Below are positions 25,201 to 35,900 of a DNA stretch of 64,000 nucleotides, piece by piece. The DNA comes from Chondrosia reniformis (taxonomy: Eukaryota > Porifera > Demospongiae > Chondrillida > Chondrillidae). Numbering within the stretch: position 1 is the stretch's first letter; every line of letters starts with the position of its first letter. The position numbers and the translations under genes were made by a program. Below the pieces are notes generated by a model. It was given only the letters and a program-made list of their open reading frames with translations. It did not search any database and was not told the DNA's origin. The stretch is taken from positions 6,276,501-6,340,500 of the forward strand of contig OX359189.1 in the NCBI GenBank assembly GCA_947172415.1, read 5' to 3'.

Positions 25201-26696
25201 ACAAATTCACCTCTTACTTATGTAAACTTATGAATTTGGTTGTGGGGGTAAAGTGCCAGAACATTAACACTCTTATTAGTTCTTTTCACATATTCATATT
25301 ATGTACATACAGTAGCCGATTTTAGTATTAAAGCAAGCCTCTCGTAATATAAGAGATTTTTTGGTTTTTGGAGACACTTCGGCAACAAATTCTTCTGATT
25401 CTATCAAATCTTCCAAATAATTCCTACAAACACAGTCTTCTCTCTCCAGTCCCAAACATCCACCTTATTTGAGCCTCAGCCTAGCTGAACCTTCAAAAGC
25501 TTAGCTACTAAGCTCCTAGCTTCTCTCTTCCTTATTTAACACTCTGTTTTATATCTCCTATCCTATCACACATATCCTTGCTACTTCCTTTTAGTACATT
25601 TTTATTCCATTCATTTTTCAATTTCCTTTCATCATACCAGGTCCTACTAATGATCCTACTCCGGTCCATTTGCTATTTGTTTAAGGGTTACTGTCAAAAG
25701 GCTCCAGTTTTCAATTACTTTGCTAATATTCTTATTCCAATTGCTTATCCAAGTTCCTATTAAATAGTCAAATACCTATCCTTCAACCTATACCAGTACA
25801 TCAGTAATCTTACTTACTTGTACTCTAAATCTGGCTGGTAACCATTGACTCACTATTCCCAATGCAGTGAGTGGGTTGTGGATGTTTACTCCTATACATC
25901 TGAGGACTCTGTTCTGTACATTATCTATAATCCCAAGTAGAGTCCCCCCAAACCCCTACCTCATAGTCAATTACGGAGGAGACTAATACTTCAAACAATC
26001 TCAAAAAGAGCAGGAACTGCAAATCTATATACCATTGCTCTGACATATATTTGCACTTAGAGCTCTTTTTGGCTTTTTGCATACGGTCTTTGCAATTGAT
26101 CATCATTTTACAATCTAATCTTCACTTAATGGGATTCATAGGTACTGGTAACTATACCACTTGCCACTTTATTACTACACTTTAAAATTGGTTGTGGCTC
26201 TTGCTTCTGATATGTATAATGTAGCTGATTTTTCATTATTAAGTTAAACTATAGACCTTAACTACTATTTACTTACGAATGTATAAAATGTATGTATATT
26301 ATATACCTGTGGAGCCAGCTTATTATTTAACTAACCGGGTGGTTCAGGACGTGTTCTCTCCCAGTTACGGCAGCTAAAGTTATAAAAATCTTCACAAGGA
26401 TCAATACTCTCATCCAAACTGTTGATGACCAACGAAGCAAGGTTTACGCAATCTGGAGTCAAGCACACGTTGCTACTGGAACTGGATTGTGAGCTAGAAG
26501 CAGCCGCGTTGTTAGCTTGCGCATAGAGAGCAATAAAGACTATCAGGAGGATCAGGAGGAGAGCCAGAATCACAGTAGTAACAATGCCATAGAACAAGCA
26601 CCATCTTCTCATATTCGACGGCTTAAAGGGTTTCTTCATGTTATCAAAGGCGGAATCTTTGAAATTTGCACCTTTGACTTCATAGGAATCTGCCAT
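19219..26696 (-). CDS. M13 family zinc metallopeptidase (neprilysin / endothelin-converting enzyme-like)
   Basis: Type II membrane ectopeptidase that cleaves extracellular peptides. Exons: 26336-26696, 24899-25051, 24527-24732, 24402-24461, 24185-24310, 24048-24116, 23701-23849, 23040-23235, 22752-22850, 22031-22108, 21820-21926, 21652-21725, 21531-21582, 21389-21456, 21033-21157, 20338-20403, 20158-20256, 19944-20017, 19219-19318. They sum to 2262 bases, 753 residues, the normal family size. A cytoplasmic tail is followed by a membrane segment at about 34-58 and a Ser-rich linker, then CLTPDCV and DPCEDFYNFSC. NAFYY precedes the zinc site GHELTHGFD (His590, Glu591, His594); GENIADSGG supplies ligand Glu650. 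DVHSPGPIRV has the catalytic His and Arg, and the end CNIW is typical. The stretch after CRNWERTRPEPP is about 25 residues shorter than usual, so a small exon may be missed. Confidence 0.93.
20690..20995 (+). pseudogene. Degenerate reverse-transcriptase fragment in a peptidase intron
   Basis: Antisense to the host gene. Frame pieces read GLIASDKSLGVGLIGRVLRR, LIDKAVFTQTSNYMQ, and, after stops and a shift, TEVLMLIDASNAFNS with LRNVQDL. DASNAFNS followed by a leucine-rich helix is a reverse-transcriptase palm motif. Several stops show it is dead. It appears to be from the same element type as the fragment at 29736, which covers the next part of the palm. Confidence 0.7.
25320..26108 (-). pseudogene. 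Non-LTR retrotransposon 3'-region remnant in peptidase intron 1
   Basis: Minus strand reads LFEVLVSSVIDYEVGVWGDS then, after a one-base shift near 25930, DNVQNRVLRCIGVNIHNPLT and WLPARFRVQ. The pattern VQN(K/R)V..R..GV matches the region after the reverse transcriptase of LINE-like elements. Further minus-strand pieces to about 25320 (NYLEDLIESEEFVAEVSP) probably belong to it. Not part of the peptidase. Confidence 0.6.
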
Positions 26697-26903
26697 CGTT
26701 GTTGCTCCGAATCAAAGATTAGAGGCTTAACGGTAACGCCTTAACTAGCGCTTTTATACAGAGGAGGGCTTCCTGTAGGGGCGGCGTAGGAGGATATTTG
26801 CCCCACCCCCGTGAAATGACCTCTGGGTGGCAAATTTCCTATAAATATATAACTAATTTAGATCATTATTAAGTTACCTCATTACTGTATCCTGTAATAC
26901 CCT
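26697..26903 (-). promoter_or_regulatory. Likely promoter region of the peptidase gene
   Basis: The 200 bp before the peptidase ATG is the only GC-richer stretch nearby (GGGGCGGCG near 26778 resembles an Sp1 site). The repeat copy begins directly behind it at 26904. Promoter function is inferred from position only. Confidence 0.3.
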
Positions 26904-27530
26904 GTGTTTTATGTAAAGGTCATTTGACTCACCATGTGTGCATGAAATGACACAATCTCTATATTCATAAACTAGATATTACATAACCTCAGTTCGCCCA
27001 CACTTAGACATTGAATTATCTGTCTATATGATAATTTTATATTTCTAGCAATTGTGTGTCCACATGACATCTGTTGAAATGGATTGAGACTGTCTCCAGG
27101 ATGTCGTACAGAGGAGGGTTTGCGGTCAGTTGTAATTAGATGACATCCGTCCATGAGACACAAGACTACAGGAGGTCCGGATGGGGGAGGGTTTGCGGCC
27201 TACTGTAATGTAATCAGAAGACACTCAAAGACATTGTTATTATTTGTCACAGTGGAGTACTTCTATATATATAGTTATACAACAGTGATTGAGGCCTCTG
27301 AGAATACCTAATGTATCATAATATGCAGTAAGTTTCATTTCAAATGACATGGGCCAGAGGCTATATAGCACATGTACGTATGTAGATGCAACATGCATAT
27401 GACATAATTCAACAGAATTGAACCATATGTGTATATGTACATTGAATAGGGCACCCATATTTCAACTTAAAAAAGTGAAGGTGCTGGCGTTATGCCAGCT
27501 TGAAGCAATGCCATTTTAGTTTTCAACTGG
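26904..27530. repeat. Dispersed repeat, copy 2
   Basis: Second copy of the 17776-18660 repeat, about 95 percent identical by eye over the first 450 bp, with small indels. It lacks the 18345-18570 insertion. The two copies lie on either side of the M13 peptidase gene. Confidence 0.8.
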
Positions 27531-27610
27531 AGGTAATGTTTTCATATTATTTGCATATTGAAGCTTTTAATGTTTTAAAACATCAATTTAAAGTGAAAAT
27601 AACCAACATT

Positions 27611-27727
27611 TGATTATATCCATCAAATGTTTTGTGTTTATATTCATGTGACACACTGGCATCTCTTGCAAAGTAGGCTCCACGGCCATATGCTCCCTCT
27701 CCACTTACTAGAACATCAAAACTTCTT
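27611..27727 (-). pseudogene. Isolated fragment of a PARP catalytic exon
   Basis: 27645-27727 matches 48829-48911 at about 82 of 83 positions; weaker homology runs on to 27611. Minus strand reads KKFDVLVSGEGAYGRGAYFA then RDASVSHEYKHKTFDGYN, the donor-loop and tyrosine part of the ART fold. The N-terminal HGT motif and the C-terminal strand are absent and the frame stops shortly after QMLV. It lies about 110 bp beyond the stop of the NuSAP-like gene. Near identity at DNA level in one half and divergence in the other suggests a recent partial duplication or gene conversion. Confidence 0.8.
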
Positions 27728-27839
27728 CAACTTTGAATTTAGTAACTCAAATTACTCAATTAACTTACAAAAATAAGGTGAGAATGACATTAACTAGAAA
27801 TGGAATATAATGCATAATAAGTACTGTTTCAGTTCTAAG

Positions 27840-30800
27840 TTAGTACTTCAACTTTGGCAATGGACCTGCATAATTATGAACAAGAAAAGTATCAAACACG
27901 TAGGCATCCCTGGCATTCAGCTAGTATACGTACTTTAGTATGGCCAGAAAAGCCATAATAAATTTCAAAATATTTAAAATGTACTTTTCACTCTTTGGAT
28001 TAAACTCTTACGGTACAATGCTGCTGCTTCATAGTAAATATGTACATATGTATGTATAGATATCACAAAACACTAACCTACATTAAGTTGATATTTGACT
28101 ACATGTACATAAGTTAGTATTTGTATCTGTACAGATAAGTAATATAATAACATACGTACCCTTGTGAGGTTTATATTTCATTGACTTGTTCAAGGATGAC
28201 TGCAGATTGAATACTTTTTTCACTTCACCTGTACCACTTCCTTCTTTTTTGGCAGAAAATTTATACAGACCTGCATGGATATCAAGGACAGGAAGTAAGT
28301 ATTGGCATGCCACACATCATGCAGGCATATAGTACCTGGATTGTTCACAGGGTTATTTTTCCTGGGAATCTGACTCTTAAGCTATATAAGAGAAAAAAGG
28401 AACAAATTAGCCAATACAAAGGATACCTGGAAATTAAGGACCAAAATTTAATAATCATTTAAGGGAATCTTGGAAATAAAGTATTAGTTTCATTGAGTTC
28501 TTGTTTCACTGTATACGTACATACGTACATGCATTTTAGTGTACACACAGTACGTATATAGACCTTACTAATCATGTTTATGGAATAAGAGAAACAAAAA
28601 AACTTAGAAACAGGCCTATAGATTTAACAATAATAATAAAAAGTACACACAAAGGACTTCAAATACATAGTTGAAGAAACCAAACACCACTTTGTTGTTG
28701 ATCCATGAGGAGTTGATAGTGCAATGCACATGGTAGCCACATCGTACGTAAATAAAATTCACCTAAACAATATTTTACCTTTTTCTGGTGGCTGTCTGTA
28801 ATTGATGGCATCCTAGAACATGGAGAGTCACTTTTAGGTTGGTAAAATATACGTGTGTTATATTATTATTATTATTACAAAATATAGTATAACAATTACA
28901 AACCTATTAAATACTTTTGCATGTATAGCATCCCAATCCTTGACGCCAGCCGCCTTAGGTCTGTTTTCTTTCTGATTGTGTATGCTGCTTAGACTGGTTC
29001 TAGCTAATGGTTCAGTGGCCACTGCAAAGATGAGAAATTAAACTTCTTGTTGTACGTAATTACCACTGTTATATATGTATATAGCATGTTTATATTGCAA
29101 AATGTGCACGTCACTGGAGCTGTAAATGCTCAGTGAATCAGCAATGATTCTATAACTGCTTGAATCATGAGTATATACATACTTCTTTCTGATACACGTT
29201 TTTCAATTATATTCAAAATTTCATCTTTTTCTGCAGGTTCCTAAACAAATGAATAAAATTTACATGTAATACCATTTTGGTTAAATATATGACTGCAGTA
29301 GAGTAATTCACCATACATATATGATCATGTATAATTGGTAATATATCAACAATCTTAACAGTTTACCATTTTACTTTCTTGTGACTCAATTTTAGGAAGG
29401 TTTGCATTTTGTAGTTTTTCAACTGGTACTTCAAAGGTAGACTTGCGTAGTCTTTTTGTTGGGGGTGTTGAATCTAAATAGTAAATTAGTGAAGTGTTAG
29501 TAAATTGCAAATATTACAGAATGGATCCACTGGTACGTACGTACTTCACGTACTACAGCTACGTACGTACTTCACGTACTACAGCTACGTACGTACTTCA
29601 CGTACTACAGCTACGTACGTACTTCACGTACTACAGCTACGTACGTACTTCACGTACTACAGCTACGTACGTACTTCACGTACTACAGTTACGTACGTAC
29701 TTCACGTACTACAGCTACGTACGTACGTATGTACAGGTTTGGTTTGTGGATGATGCCACGGCAGCAGCATCCTGTGAACGGCTAAAACAGTGGTGGGATG
29801 CACTGTCAACTTTCGGGCCCCACTTTGGATACTCTCCAAATGCAACCAAAACCATACTTGTTGTGAAGGACGAGCACGAACAGACAGCCAATTCACTATT
29901 TTCGGCCTTTTTCGACGTAAGGGTTTTCCACCCAAATGCCCCCACCTACCGCTACAGAGACCTGGCAGCTCTGTACAAGATGCATGAAGGAATCAAGAAG
30001 AGAGAGTATGGCGAAAGAGTGAGGGAAGTTGAACGAGGAGTGTTCACCCCCCTAGTCTTGTCAACTACAGGGGGTATGGCAAGAGAGTGCACTGTTTTTT
30101 TTCAAAAGGGTGGCTGATGCCATTGCAGAGAAAAGAAAACTATACTACTCCCAAGTGATGGGGTGGCTTCGATGTAGGACCTCATTTGCATTGATCAGAT
30201 CAGCAATCATGGCCATCAGAGGCTCCAGATCCAAAAGACCATGTGGTCTCGCCAGCGACATCCCCCTTGCCACTTCTGAGGGCAAGGTTGGTCCTTAGAT
30301 GATTAGGCATGTAACTTTTAAACAATATGACTTGAGCTGTTTTTGTCCCTTTAACTGAAACATTTCAGTGTATTAGATGCTTTAATAGTGTTATAGTACG
30401 TACGTATATGTACTTTTCAATGTAATAAAAAAAACGTACGTACTTCACGTACTACAGCTACTACATGTACTACAGCTGCTTCACGTACGTACGTACCTTT
30501 GGAGGTGGCTGGCTTTGGTGTATCACGTATACAACTTTTCTTTTTAAATGTTTGGCCCTCAAAAGAGGCATCATTATCTACTTCAAATGGCCTCTTACGA
30601 TTAATGAGGTTCTCCTGGACTGGTGCATCCTAAGGTAGTACAGTATAGTACAGTTAATCACTCTGTGCACTGATGGCAGATGAAAACATTGGACTAGAAT
30701 GTGGTACAAACATATCTGATAATGTAATAAAAAATAGCAGGAGTATAAATACAGAATGAAGTGATATTATTTGTTGCATTCATAATTGAAACGGTAGAGC

Positions 30801-31842
30801 ATCAGCAACACAAATATTAACAGAAATTGAATGTATCAAGCTAGAGGTCTTCTTTAGCAATCATTCAGTTACAGATACAGAAGGGTACATATTCCAATGA
30901 TACCAGCCTCAATAAACAACATTCAGATACACGCACCTCAGACTGTATTTCAGGAGCATCTTCTAGGTCGGATACCACTGGGGTCTTCTGCTCATCTAGC
31001 TCTTTGCAATTAGTCAGGTCTGTCATTACTTGGATCTGTAAAATAGATGACTTGCTGGCTCAAAGACTGATGTACATGTCTACTGATTTTGAACACAAAC
31101 CTTTTTCGGATCTTCAAGACATTCACTTGGTTGTTCTTCCGCATTGTTTCCTGCTTCAGTATTCTCTACTCCTTCATCACTCTTTGCTTCTTCCTTGTCT
31201 TCTTCAACATTCTCTACTCCTTCATCACTCTTTGTTTCTTCCTTGTCTTCTTTAGCATTCTCTACTCCTTCATCACTCTTTGCTTCTTCCTTGTCTTCTT
31301 CACATTCTTTGACAATTTTGGTGTTTTCAAGATTCTTTTTCTCAATGAGCTCTCTAATGGCTGCCACTAGCTCGACATTCTACAAGTATATAGCAGACAC
31401 ACCTAAATGGTGGACTTGTGTATACATGTACCCTGAAGTGATAGGGCTTATTGTACCATGTACGTACATAAGTGGACAAGCAATCAAAGCCAATTCTATA
31501 GTAGAAACATTAAATATTATTAGGCAATAGAGATAAATGAAAACTTTATGAATTCTAGCCTCTTCAAAGCGGAGTAGCAGTAAGATAACGACTTATTGAA
31601 GTGGTGCGAAAATAAGACAAACCTAACTTTGACACAACTATTAGTGTGTTCGACACAACACAGAATAACGTATGTAACGTTTGGAGAATACAGAAAAATC
31701 AGTACGCCTAAATATATTCTGATTATTAGCACGAAAATATCAAACAAACTTTTAGATTAGCTTTAACACAATTGACTTTACATATACGCTGCAACTTTTT
31801 CCTAGGTAGAGTCGACAACTCCTCTAAACTGGGTAAATCCAT
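27840..31842 (-). CDS. NUSAP1: NuSAP-like nucleolar and spindle-associated protein
   Basis: Microtubule-binding mitotic spindle protein by family knowledge. Exons: 31750-31842, 31101-31379, 30937-31035, 30497-30620, 29367-29473, 29183-29240, 28904-29021, 28779-28812, 28336-28381, 28160-28270, 27840-27865; total 1095 bases, 364 residues (human about 440). The N-terminus MDLPSLEELSTLPRKKLQ, then CKVNCVKANLK, matches the SAP-like NuSAP start. VFNLQSSLNKSMKYKPHKG near the C-terminus is the signature of the microtubule-binding region. Exon 2 encodes three 16-residue acidic/basic repeats (EEDKEEAKSDEGVENA). The acceptor of exon 4 is uncertain: the stronger AG at 30631 would bring a stop into frame, so I used CAG at 30621-30623. 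The protein ends soon after PHKG (PLPKLKY), without the long charged tail of vertebrates. Confidence 0.82.
29534..29735. repeat. 26-bp minisatellite with palindromic TACGTACGTAC
   Basis: Seven full copies plus a partial one of TACGTACGTACTTCACGTAC followed by TACAGC, in a NuSAP intron. Degenerate copies of the same unit recur at 30433-30497 on the other side of the reverse-transcriptase fragment, so the repeat brackets that insertion. Confidence 0.9.
29736..30297 (+). pseudogene. Internally deleted reverse-transcriptase fragment in a NuSAP intron
   Basis: Antisense to NuSAP. The frame begins QVWFVDDATAAASCERLKQW, whose FVDD corresponds to the catalytic (Y/F)xDD box, and continues FGYSPNATKTILVV. 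It then jumps to a downstream region (VFHPNAPTYRYRDLAALYKM, REVERGVFTPLVLSTTGGM). A frameshift at a T run near 30095 leads into AEKRKLYYSQVMGWLRCRTS and AIMAIRGSRS. The junction around 29910 looks like an internal deletion. It is a dead copy, better preserved than the fragment at 20690. Confidence 0.8.
30793..30866 (-). repeat. Degenerate hammerhead-like short element
   Basis: In the plus-strand sense it has AGCATCAGCAACA at the left end and AGAGGTCTTCTTTAGCAAT at the right, matching the ends of the other copies. The CTGATGA and GAAAC boxes are both mutated. Located in a NuSAP intron. Confidence 0.5.
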
Positions 31843-31884
31843 TCTTGAAGCAGCGGCTTTGTCTCCTCTTTTCGCACCTTCGAA

Positions 31885-31893
31885 TTTCCCGCC
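31885..31893 (-). promoter_or_regulatory. E2F-type site upstream of NuSAP
   Basis: GGCGGGAAA on the minus strand, 43 bases upstream of the ATG, matches the E2F/DP consensus TTTSSCGC. It fits a cell-cycle gene such as NuSAP, but whether E2F binds it here is inference. Confidence 0.45.
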
Positions 31894-32124
31894 TAAACAA
31901 ATTATGAATGTAGTTACGACTTTGAATCCATAGAAGTCATTTTTCATTACGTAATGAATTATCACTATAGCTACGTACTTCCGGTAACAATGAAAGAAAT
32001 ACTGTACAAACATTATCAAATACAACTTTTCTCAATCGAATGAAGCATAAATATTTATAGTCATATATTAACTATAACTGTCAGGCTCTTTGACATCACC
32101 AGATGTAGATTCATTTACTTCAGC

Positions 32125-33749
32125 TTACACATCTGTGATATTCTCTGGTTCTAAAGGTACATCTCCTTCACCGGGTTGTTCTGAAAGAACATCTCCTTCA
32201 CCAGGTTGTTCTAAAGGAACCTCTTCTTCACCAGGTTGTTCTAAAGGAACCTCTTCTTCACCAGGTTGTTCTGAAGGAATGTCTCCTTCACTGGGTTGTT
32301 CTGAAGGAACATCTCCTTCACCGGGTTGTTCTGAAGGAACCTCTCCTTCACCGGGTTGCTCTAAAGGAACCTCTCCTTCACCGAGTTGTTCTGAAGGAAC
32401 CTCTCCTTCACTGGGTTGTTCTGAAGGAATATCTCCTTCACCGGGTTGCTCTAAAGGAACCTCTCCTTCACCGGGTTGTTCTGAAGGAATGTCTCCTTCA
32501 CTGGGTTGTTCTGAAGGAACCTCTCCTTCACCGGGTTGTTCTGAAGGTACATCTTCTTCACCGGGTTGTTCTGAAGGAACATCTCCTTCACCGGGTTGCT
32601 CTAAAGGAACCTCTCCTTCACCGAGTTGTTCTGAAGGAACCTCTCCTTCACTGGGTTGTTCTAAAGGTACATCTCCTTCACCGAGTTGTTCTGAAGGAAC
32701 CTCTCCTTCACTGGGTTGTTCTGAAGGAACATCTCCTTCACCGGGTTGTTCTGAAGGAACGTTTCCTTCACCAGGTTGTTCTGAAGGAACGTTTCCTTCA
32801 CTGGGTTGTTCTGAAGGTACATCTCCTTCACCAGGTTGTTCTGAAGGAACGTTTCCTTCACTGGGTTGTTCTAAAGGTACATCTTCTTCACGGTGTTGTT
32901 CTGAAGGAACATCTCCTTCACTGGGTTGCTCTAAAGGCACGTCTCCTTCAGCTTGTTCCTGTTCCATAGATGTGTTTGGTTCTGCTGCAGCAATTATTAA
33001 ATTTGTTTTAGAGTCGCTTTTGTCATCTGTTGAAGTTGCAGGTTCATCTGCTTTTCCATTGTTAATATTATCTGTAACAGCAGATGTTTCATGAGTTGAT
33101 CCCTGAATACCACCCTTATTCATTTGGATAGAATCAGCCACTCCTAATGTAGGTGAATAGAATACAGTAACCCTACACTAAACAGACCTAGGACAACCTA
33201 TATTACGTAGTTTACAATCTCAAAAAGAGATGACATAATTACTTAATAGTACATAAAATGTCTACAACTGATCCTGTAGGCCAAGCTTCCATCTCCAGCG
33301 GCAGAAAAATGAAAATGCTTTATGGATTGCAGACACCAAATAAGGATGCATGAGCTCACAATAGTATCAAAATTAAGCACCCTGGCCCTGGACTGCTCAG
33401 CGCCAAAGCGCTGTAAAGAAACATTACACAAGTTTTAAAGTATCTTAATATCATGTTCTCGACTCAATTTGTTTACCAATAGAAGCTAACACACCATTCC
33501 GGGCTTTCAGTTTGTTTTCAAAATATTCCGCAGCAAACTGAATAATGTTTTCAGGCTGATACCTCAGAATTTCGCAACATAGATTTTCCAGTACATTTTC
33601 AAATCCAAAAGGTATTCTTAATTCTAATTGTAAAAGAGGTATATATACACATACGTAACTTTGCCTTTCAATGTATATAAAATTAAAAATCAATGGTCAG
33701 GGCGATCAACCTTATGTGCGAATCACAACTCACTAGCAGGGGCAGCCAT
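32125..33749 (-). CDS. RIIa-domain protein (SPA17/CABYR-like) with 10-residue tandem repeats
   Basis: RIIa domains dock to A-kinase anchoring proteins and to radial-spoke and fibrous-sheath proteins of cilia and sperm tails. Exons: 33734-33749, 33477-33623, 32125-33143; total 1182 bases, 393 residues. The ATG at 33749 gives MAAPA, then KLRIPFGFENVLENLCCEIL and RYQPENIIQFAAEYFENKLK, the classic RIIa helix pair. The third exon starts with a linker (VADSIQMNKGGIQGSTHE) and then about 27 copies of a 30-base unit encoding EQPGEGDVPS with S/L and G/S swaps, up to TAA at 32125. A donor-like GTGTAAGC overlaps the stop, so an extra exon is possible but not needed. It lies 282 bp upstream of NuSAP on the same strand. 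SPA17 has an IQ motif at its end; none is visible here. Confidence 0.85.
32150..32955. repeat. 30-bp coding minisatellite
   Basis: About 27 exactly phased 30-base units, so regular that two units fill each 60-base line. Variation is mostly in synonymous or S/L and G/S positions, and higher-order blocks of several units recur (compare 32281-32460 with 32491-32640). Length is probably polymorphic. Confidence 0.95.
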
Positions 33750-35900
33750 TTTACTTCTTGGAATTTTAAAATTGGTTGCCATGGAAATGTACAGGATAAT
33801 GGCTCACTATACAAATGCCATCCCACCAATTAGTACGAGTCGAGATGTTCCTTGATTGAAATGCACAGACACTCAGGGTGTTACCAACTATGTAGAATAG
33901 AGCAAAATCATTTTAATTAGTACTAAAATTCTAATTTAGGTTTGGTAAAACATTACCTTACATGCCTTGTAAATTAGTTTTTGGGGATTTATTTATAACA
34001 ACTGTATACACATATAGGCATCTGTTGTGTTCTGAATGATGTAGGAAATACTGCAGTACATTCCATGGACAAGATAAAGGCCATAAATATCTGTTTGGAT
34101 AACCTTGTGTGGGCCAAATATGAGAAAATCTGCCTTAATGAACATACTGAATAACAAGTACAGTTTGTAGATGTTAATTAGCATATTTTTGAGGTAAGGA
34201 CAATCATGCAGAAAAACATGAAACATCTTTCTGAGGCTGTGCAACCAAATAAATAATGAATTGATAGTGTCAGGTTAATTCATAGCTGCAAGGTGCTTAG
34301 AGGTGATTATGATTACCTTACATTTGACCACAAATATGCAATATATCATGAAAGGACAACTGTGATTATAAAAGGTCAGGTTATCTAACCAGCACATTCT
34401 GTTATAGGTATGCTTCTAGTAAACATGCTGAAACTGATCTCAGTTTAAAGAAATGTAACAATAAACAACCCATTCTACCACATGTATTTATGACTTGATT
34501 TTGCTTAAACTTTGTATAAGCCATATTTCTATGGAACCAGATTTCATGCAATAAGTAGGGAATATACCTGAAAGTGTGATATTAGTTGAAATAAAAATGA
34601 AGATAACTGTGCATTGGTCAGTACAAACGAGCATTGGTTATCAAATTGAGAACAATTCAAAACATTTACCCAAGGACTAGCTTATCTGGCACTATGGTAA
34701 TTGGTCTACAAATCAGTCAACTGCTAACCTGTTTATTATAACTGAAAGGATACATGGCTAACAATGAAGTAACTCAACCAATGAAGTAACTCAACCTATA
34801 TATTAGGCCTTTTGTGCAAACTGATTTGCAAAACTTGCAATACTTGTGTACAGATGTATATACCATCTACTTGACTAAGTGAGAATTGTAACAATATAAG
34901 TATTCATTATATGGAAACAAGTCACCAGGTGTTCTATTAAATCATTAAATGTAAGACTACAAAATTTTCAACATACATAAAAGCCATATATATAAACAAT
35001 ATACTTGGATATAATATTACTTGGAGCCAAATTTCAGGGGCTTCAAAACTCCAAGGCTACCTTAAAACATGCTGGCTTGTAAGGCATCACTAGTAATTAG
35101 TAACAAGTGCACAAACATGTATCTTTATAGTAATAAGCAATTTCACTTTAGTATATAGGTGTGCAATAATGCATGCACAATGCTATATAGTTACTAAACA
35201 CTGTAGTGACATAGGCAATTCACATGGGTGTACGAAAGATGAGATATATAGCTACATATCGATGGTGAATATTGCATTATACAGTTCATGTTAATTGAAT
35301 TGAATTAAATTGAATTATAATGGGACCACTTAGCCAGTGCAGGCTACTTTACATGGTTTCCATAAAATATAGAATTAAAAGTTATATATGCACGCAGTAA
35401 AACAAGAGTCCAAAAAAACAATACATTCAGTAACAAAGTGATAATTTAGTAAGTAATAATCTGTAAGATATGGCAGATTTACCAAAATTAGTACGGACTT
35501 TGTTCAAAAATAGACACCTATTTGCTGATGCTCTTGTTAGTGTACAGCAGTGAGTTATGTCCATGGAAATGACAAACGTGCACCATGCATGCAGCCTAAT
35601 TATTATCTAATAGCTTAAGTAGATACATAATATAAATTTATTAAGCTGCAAGGTAATTTTCCAAAGTCTGTGGATGTTTATAGGTTAACGTTACCGCAAT
35701 GACGTCACAGAAAATAGGCGTCTTTACAAGTGCATACTATAATAGATGACTTGTCGATCGAGAATAAAGAAGTCAGCCAGATTATAAAAGAGTGTAAGGC
35801 GTACCTATATGCAGATAGCCTAACAGTGCTCTTGGAAATCTAACGCATTATCGTCATTGCAAAGATCCATTCGTGTCGATAGAATCTTCAGCTGTACAAG
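33750..35900. other. Gene-free stretch between the RIIa gene and the first Ig gene
   Basis: No exon chain or RNA gene recognised. It should hold the promoters of both divergent neighbours. Minor features are a 17-bp direct repeat (AATGAAGTAACTCAACC) at about 34763-34797 and an AATTGA run near 35300. AT-rich throughout. Confidence 0.4.

Noticed and set aside
25921..26106. Missing M13 peptidase exon
   Set aside because: The reading frame matches a LINE-type sequence and the flanking peptidase exons already join in phase.
29494..29740. Start of a plus-strand protein reading through the TACGTAC repeat into the reverse-transcriptase frame
   Set aside because: The upstream part is repeat-derived (TYFTYYSYVR units); only the part from QVWFVDD onwards resembles a protein family.
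31726..32025. NuSAP start at an upstream in-frame codon near 32025
   Set aside because: The MDLPSLEEL start at 31842 matches the family N-terminus, and the upstream part crosses a 3' splice-like TTTAG and an E2F-type site typical of a promoter or 5' leader.
32090..33094. Plus-strand open frame of 334 codons opposite the RIIa gene
   Set aside because: It mirrors the 30-bp coding repeat. The minus strand has the splice-joined RIIa domain, so the plus frame is a shadow.
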